A DNA stretch of 64,000 nucleotides, taken from Pontibacter virosus. Its GTDB lineage: Bacteria > Bacteroidota > Bacteroidia > Cytophagales > Hymenobacteraceae. The stretch's first letter is position 1. The number at the start of each line of letters is the position of its first letter. The stretch is taken from NCBI RefSeq assembly GCF_003096355.1, contig NZ_QEKI01000001.1:434001-498000 (forward strand), given 5' to 3'. This document shows, in pieces, positions 60,921 to 64,000 of the stretch. Under the pieces are notes generated by a model. That model worked only from the letters and a program-made list of their open reading frames with translations, was not told the origin of the DNA and searched no databases. Both the position numbers and the translations under genes were made by a program.

Positions 60921-61928
60921 ATGACTGCCCCTGCCCGAATGCCTATTATAGACCTGCACTGCGACCTACTGGTATACCTGTCGGATGTACCTGATTCAGC
61001 CATTGACAACGTAGCTGAGATCGGGTGCTCGTTGCCAGCCCTCACGCAGGGCAACGTGCGGTTGCAGACGATGGCCATTTATTGCGCCACTGCGCCGGGA
61101 AGCACCAATTATGCTCACCTGCAGGCCGAAATATTCCGCAAGCTGGCCACAGACGAACGCAGCTGCCTGACGGCGGTAACGGATACAGAATCATTAAAGA
61201 ATGCTCTAAGTGGCAATGGAGACATCGGCATGATTGCCTCCATCGAAAACGCCTCCGGCTTTTGCGAAGAGGACGAACCGCTGGAAGATGGTTTTAAGAA
61301 ACTGGAGAAAATCATCGAAGCGGTGGAGCGGCTTTTGTACATCAGTTTCACCCACCACCTGGGCAACCGCTTTGGGGGCGGCAACATGACGGACAGGGGC
61401 ATCTCCCGCGACGGCAAAATGCTGCTCGACTACCTGCACGGCCGCCGCATCGCCGTGGACTTTTCACACACCAGCGACGCTCTGGCGTACGACATCCTCG
61501 AGCACATCGACCGCGAAAGGCTCGACATACCCATTATGGCCAGTCACTCTAATTTCCGGCCGGTATGGGAGCACAACCGCAACCTGCCTGACGAGATTGC
61601 ACAGGAGATCGTACGCCGGCAGGGGCTAATCGGTATAAATTTTCTGCGGGCCTTTGTGAACAATGAGCAGCCCGAGGCCTTGCTGCAGCACATACTGTAT
61701 GGCTTTGAGAAAGGAGCTGAAAACAGCATCTGCTTCGGAGCCGACTATTTCTATACCCTCGATTCGCCAGACTTGAGCCGTGTGCCTTACTATTTTAAAG
61801 AGCACGCGCACGCGGGCACCAGCTATACCTACCTGCTGGAGCAGTTGCAGAAAACGCTCTCACAGCCACAGCTCGAGAAACTCGCCTTCGGGAATGCACA
61901 GCGCTTCATGGAGCGCATCTGGTCTTGA
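60921..61928 (+). CDS. Membrane dipeptidase (peptidase M19)
   Basis: 335 residues, family size. Zinc-site motifs of the amidohydrolase fold: DLHCDLLVYL with H13 and D15, IASIENASGF with the bridging Glu, and IMASHSNFRPV with the next His. The C-terminal part GADYFYTLDSPDLSRVPYYF contains the last Asp. No signal peptide is seen, so it may act in the cytoplasm despite the name. It hydrolyses dipeptides, including D-amino acid ones in some members. Confidence 0.9.
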   Translation: MTAPARMPIIDLHCDLLVYLSDVPDSAIDNVAEIGCSLPALTQGNVRLQTMAIYCATAPGSTNYAHLQAEIFRKLATDERSCLTAVTDTESLKNALSGNGDIGMIASIENASGFCEEDEPLEDGFKKLEKIIEAVERLLYISFTHHLGNRFGGGNMTDRGISRDGKMLLDYLHGRRIAVDFSHTSDALAYDILEHIDRERLDIPIMASHSNFRPVWEHNRNLPDEIAQEIVRRQGLIGINFLRAFVNNEQPEALLQHILYGFEKGAENSICFGADYFYTLDSPDLSRVPYYFKEHAHAGTSYTYLLEQLQKTLSQPQLEKLAFGNAQRFMERIWS

Positions 61929-62107
61929 TTCAGGCTTTAATCCTATACCTTATAGTAGCTGGCTTAGCTATTTTCGGTTTGAAATCTTGTGCTGAAAATA
62001 ATATTTATTATATTTAGAGTGGACTATATAGAGGTTGTCCAAAACAGTCTATTCACTGTTACAACACGTTCCTCTTTTTCAGGTCTTTCACCTTACAAAA
62101 AGCCACT

Positions 62108-62293
62108 ATGAAATTCATCGGACTGTTTCTCCTTCTTGCTGGGCTGGTTTCGCTCGTTATCGGTTTCACAGGCGCCAACTCGCTGGTATTGAACTGGGTC
62201 AACCAGTGGGGAGAAGGTATCGGCTGGGCCATACGGGCGGGCGTTACGGCGCTCGGTGGGGTATTGTACTATATTTACCGACACGAAGATTAA
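62108..62293 (+). CDS. Small membrane protein
   Basis: 61 residues with two hydrophobic segments, FLLLAGLVSLVIGFTGAN and IGWAIRAGVTALGGVLYYIY, and a short charged tail (RHED). Not recognised. It is a plausible two-helix membrane protein in good frame between two larger genes. No antitoxin partner or toxin features are evident. Confidence 0.65.
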   Translation: MKFIGLFLLLAGLVSLVIGFTGANSLVLNWVNQWGEGIGWAIRAGVTALGGVLYYIYRHED

Positions 62294-62383
62294 GGCCATT
62301 CGCTTATTTTCTATATAGAAACTTTGCCATGTGCAAACAAACTCCGTATACGCAAATAATGTACACTAAATGCCGAATCAGCC

Positions 62384-63052
62384 ATGGACTCTCCGCAGTA
62401 CGCACCATATTATGTTCAGATAAATGAGCTCTACATAGACACGGTTGTAATAGACGACACGGAGTTTATCACCCTATGGTGTTTTACTGTGCTCGATGAT
62501 GAGTACAAGTTCATTTACCTGGGCTGCGACTTCACACAGTTCAACCAGATCCTGATCGGTGCCGGTGACAAAGGCAAGGAGATTGCCCTGCACATGGCCA
62601 ACGTGCTCAACAGTGAGCACGACTCTCCTACCCTGGTGCCTATAAAAGAGCAGTTTGATGACTACCTGGAGCTCACTGGTTTCGATTTGATTGTGTATGA
62701 GCCATTAGCGGTGGATGATGAACTGGAGGATGAGTATGACGACGACGATGACCTCCCGCTGGAGCAACTTTTGGGCGGTGGCAGCAAGCGCTCCGACAAT
62801 ACCTCGCAGAAGTACCTGATCTACCAACTCGACAAGCTATACCCTTCCAAGATCTTCGAGCCCGAGAAGCTGCAACGCGAAAACTTGACAGAACAGTTTG
62901 AGGATGACTCGCTGGAACTGGCGCAGCTCTACTACGATTACCTGAACGCCTCAGAAAATGGCTACTCCGAATGCGAAGCCCGCCAAGTGGCAGGTCTGGA
63001 GAAAGACCTCTTCTTCCGGATGGCCCGCAAGGCGGCCGATCTCTGGAGCTAA
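62384..63052 (+). CDS. Hypothetical protein with acidic central region
   Basis: 222 residues. N-terminal half beta-rich (APYYVQINELYIDTVVIDD, then LWCFTVLDDEYKFIYLGCDF). A run of acidic residues (DDELEDEYDDDDDLPLE) at about 111-127 divides it from a helical C-terminal half with QKYLIYQLDKLYPSKIFEPE. No signal peptide. Not recognised as a known family; function unknown. Confidence 0.7.
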   Translation: MDSPQYAPYYVQINELYIDTVVIDDTEFITLWCFTVLDDEYKFIYLGCDFTQFNQILIGAGDKGKEIALHMANVLNSEHDSPTLVPIKEQFDDYLELTGFDLIVYEPLAVDDELEDEYDDDDDLPLEQLLGGGSKRSDNTSQKYLIYQLDKLYPSKIFEPEKLQRENLTEQFEDDSLELAQLYYDYLNASENGYSECEARQVAGLEKDLFFRMARKAADLWS

Positions 63053-63070
63053 GTTTATACCCTGCTATAC

Positions 63071-63625
63071 CTACCTGACGCTGTCGTACTGCGCAGCCAA
63101 TTGCAGGCGTGCCCGCAGCTGAAGCTGCATCTCGTTTACCCAATTCCGGACTTCTTCTTCCTCTGCTATTAATAGCATTTCGCTGTAGTTATCCAGTTGT
63201 GCTTGCTGCGCTGTATAAACGTGTTCCTTGTAGCGTTCTTCAAAAGCGGCACCGGTCAGTTCCCCAAACTCTTCTACAGTGGCCCTGTCAGCCGACCCCA
63301 GCGAGTCGGGCAGGCTGTTATTCAGTCCTTCTGCTCTGGCAACTTGTTGCAATTGCTTCATAGCCTGGTTGTAAAAGTCCAGCATGTCGGTACTCAGTGC
63401 TTTAACTTCTTCGGATTGCGCACGCTCCGTAGCAAGTCGTGCCAACTCGGCCTGCAGCATAGTCGTGCTGGCGGCATAGTCTATGAAGGCGGCGCTGCGG
63501 CTCATTTCTTTTACGACAGGAGGCGCGTCCGTTTTAGTATATTCGGTTTTGGGACTTTCGTCGCAGGCGATCATCAGCAAAAGCACAAGCCCGAAGGCCA
63601 GGGTGAGTAGTTTATCGGTGAGCAT
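63071..63625 (-). CDS. DUF4142-type lipoprotein
   Basis: 184 residues. Signal with lipobox FGLVLLLMIACDES (Cys near 21), so membrane-anchored. The mature helical domain has AAFIDYAASTTMLQAELARL, SEEVKALSTDMLDFYNQAMK and AAFEERYKEHVYTAQQAQLD, a ferritin-like helical bundle pattern of DUF4142. No metal ligands can be assigned. It is convergent with the acidic hypothetical gene; the 20-base gap has no clear terminator. Confidence 0.78.
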   Translation of the reverse strand: MLTDKLLTLAFGLVLLLMIACDESPKTEYTKTDAPPVVKEMSRSAAFIDYAASTTMLQAELARLATERAQSEEVKALSTDMLDFYNQAMKQLQQVARAEGLNNSLPDSLGSADRATVEEFGELTGAAFEERYKEHVYTAQQAQLDNYSEMLLIAEEEEVRNWVNEMQLQLRARLQLAAQYDSVR

Positions 63626-63728
63626 ATATCAGGGTGCACAGGGTGTCTTCTATAGCTATACCGTATACTCAGCATCACAAGTTATGCCCTATCCCTAAAA
63701 TCATTCAAAAGTGCAGCAATGCCTTGGT

Positions 63729-64000
63729 TTAGAACCGGTACGTCTTCCGCACCAACGTCAGATTGCTCTCACGGCCCTGCTCCGGAATAACGTGAGCTGG
63801 CATTGGTTTGCGTACCAGTTGCTGCGGCAGGCCAATGCTCACATCGTACAGGTATAGCTGCAGACTGCTGCTTTGTTTCAGGCGCACTTCCAACTCTACT
63901 TCCTTGGAGTCCGGTAGTCCGTGCACTTTCGCAAAGTACACCGCTCCTTGCGCCGTTTTCATAGGCCCCAGGGTGAGTGCCTCACCGTTGATGGCGGCTC
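63729..64000 (-). CDS. Hypothetical protein, C-terminal part (cut by window end)
   Basis: The frame is open to the right edge, so the gene begins outside the window. About 90 residues are visible, with MKTAQGAVYFAKVHGLPDSK and VELEVRLKQSSSLQLYLYDV, ending in REGSNLTLVRKTYRF-like sequence (ESNLTLVRKTYRF at the end). Beta-rich; the start at 63962 would be an internal Met and should not be taken as the true start. Function unknown. Confidence 0.55.
   Translation of the reverse strand, partial: AAINGEALTLGPMKTAQGAVYFAKVHGLPDSKEVELEVRLKQSSSLQLYLYDVSIGLPQQLVRKPMPAHVIPEQGRESNLTLVRKTYRF

Overview
The window looks like a piece of chromosome from a Bacteroidota species, most likely a Hymenobacteraceae/Pontibacter-like organism (inference; no 16S gene is present). 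The evidence is: promoters of the TAnnTTTG type with no Shine-Dalgarno reliance, a PorZ homologue of the type IX secretion system, TonB receptors with N-terminal carboxypeptidase-regulatory-like domains, OprO/P-type porins, a Bacteroidota-style ccm cluster, and the gene order purN-purH-mreB-mreC-mreD-mrdA-rodA. Most genes have core functions. No phage, CRISPR array, complete insertion sequence or rRNA is visible.

Layout. 0-5 kb: the end of an alpha/beta-hydrolase, an MFS transporter, small surface lipoproteins, a LysM protein, a TonB-C/MORN protein and ndk. 5-8.4 kb: nrnA, two FKBP-type lipoproteins and recO. 8.4-12 kb: porZ directly abutting recO, tdk and a ferredoxin. 12-16.2 kb: conserved hypotheticals and a MoxR ATPase. 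16.5-28.4 kb: a phosphate-starvation locus with a TonB receptor plus beta-helix lipoprotein, an OprO/P porin, and a second porin followed by pstS-pstC-pstA-pstB-phoU. 28.4-29 kb: an intergenic element with terminal inverted repeats. 29-34 kb: the cytochrome c maturation genes ccmB-C-D-E-F. 34.1-35.3 kb: an A+T-rich glycosyltransferase. 35.3-44 kb: a DUF2520 protein, ferredoxin, IscX, KdsC, a cold-shock protein, a UbiA prenyltransferase, a Fur-family regulator, small DUF proteins and a membrane protein. 43.4-51.7 kb: purN, purH and the complete rod-shape elongasome operon. 52-57.8 kb: an orphan TcmP-like protein, tRNA-Gly and tRNA-Leu, mutS and a TrmH-type methylase. 58-64 kb: a TonB-type outer-membrane receptor, an M19 dipeptidase and small unknown proteins.

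The strongest new observation is in the phosphate locus. Upstream of the TonB receptor (16.5 kb), the first porin (20.9 kb) and the second porin-pst operon (22.6 kb) there are four copies of a TAACA-like pentamer spaced exactly 11 bp apart. In all three cases the last copy begins exactly 14 bp before a TTTG-type -7 box. This is the architecture expected of PhoB-activated promoters, adapted to the Bacteroidota sigma factor. It places the TonB receptor and its beta-helix lipoprotein in the same predicted regulon as the Pst system.

A second, window-wide signal is a strong excess of the heptamer AGGTATA/TATACCT. By eye there are about 36 copies in the first 16.5 kb where about 2 are expected, in genes and between genes and in all frames, so it behaves like a HIP1- or uptake-type genomic signature. 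Several intergenic regions hold remnants of dispersed repeats. Coordinates and counts were read by eye; no database search was possible.
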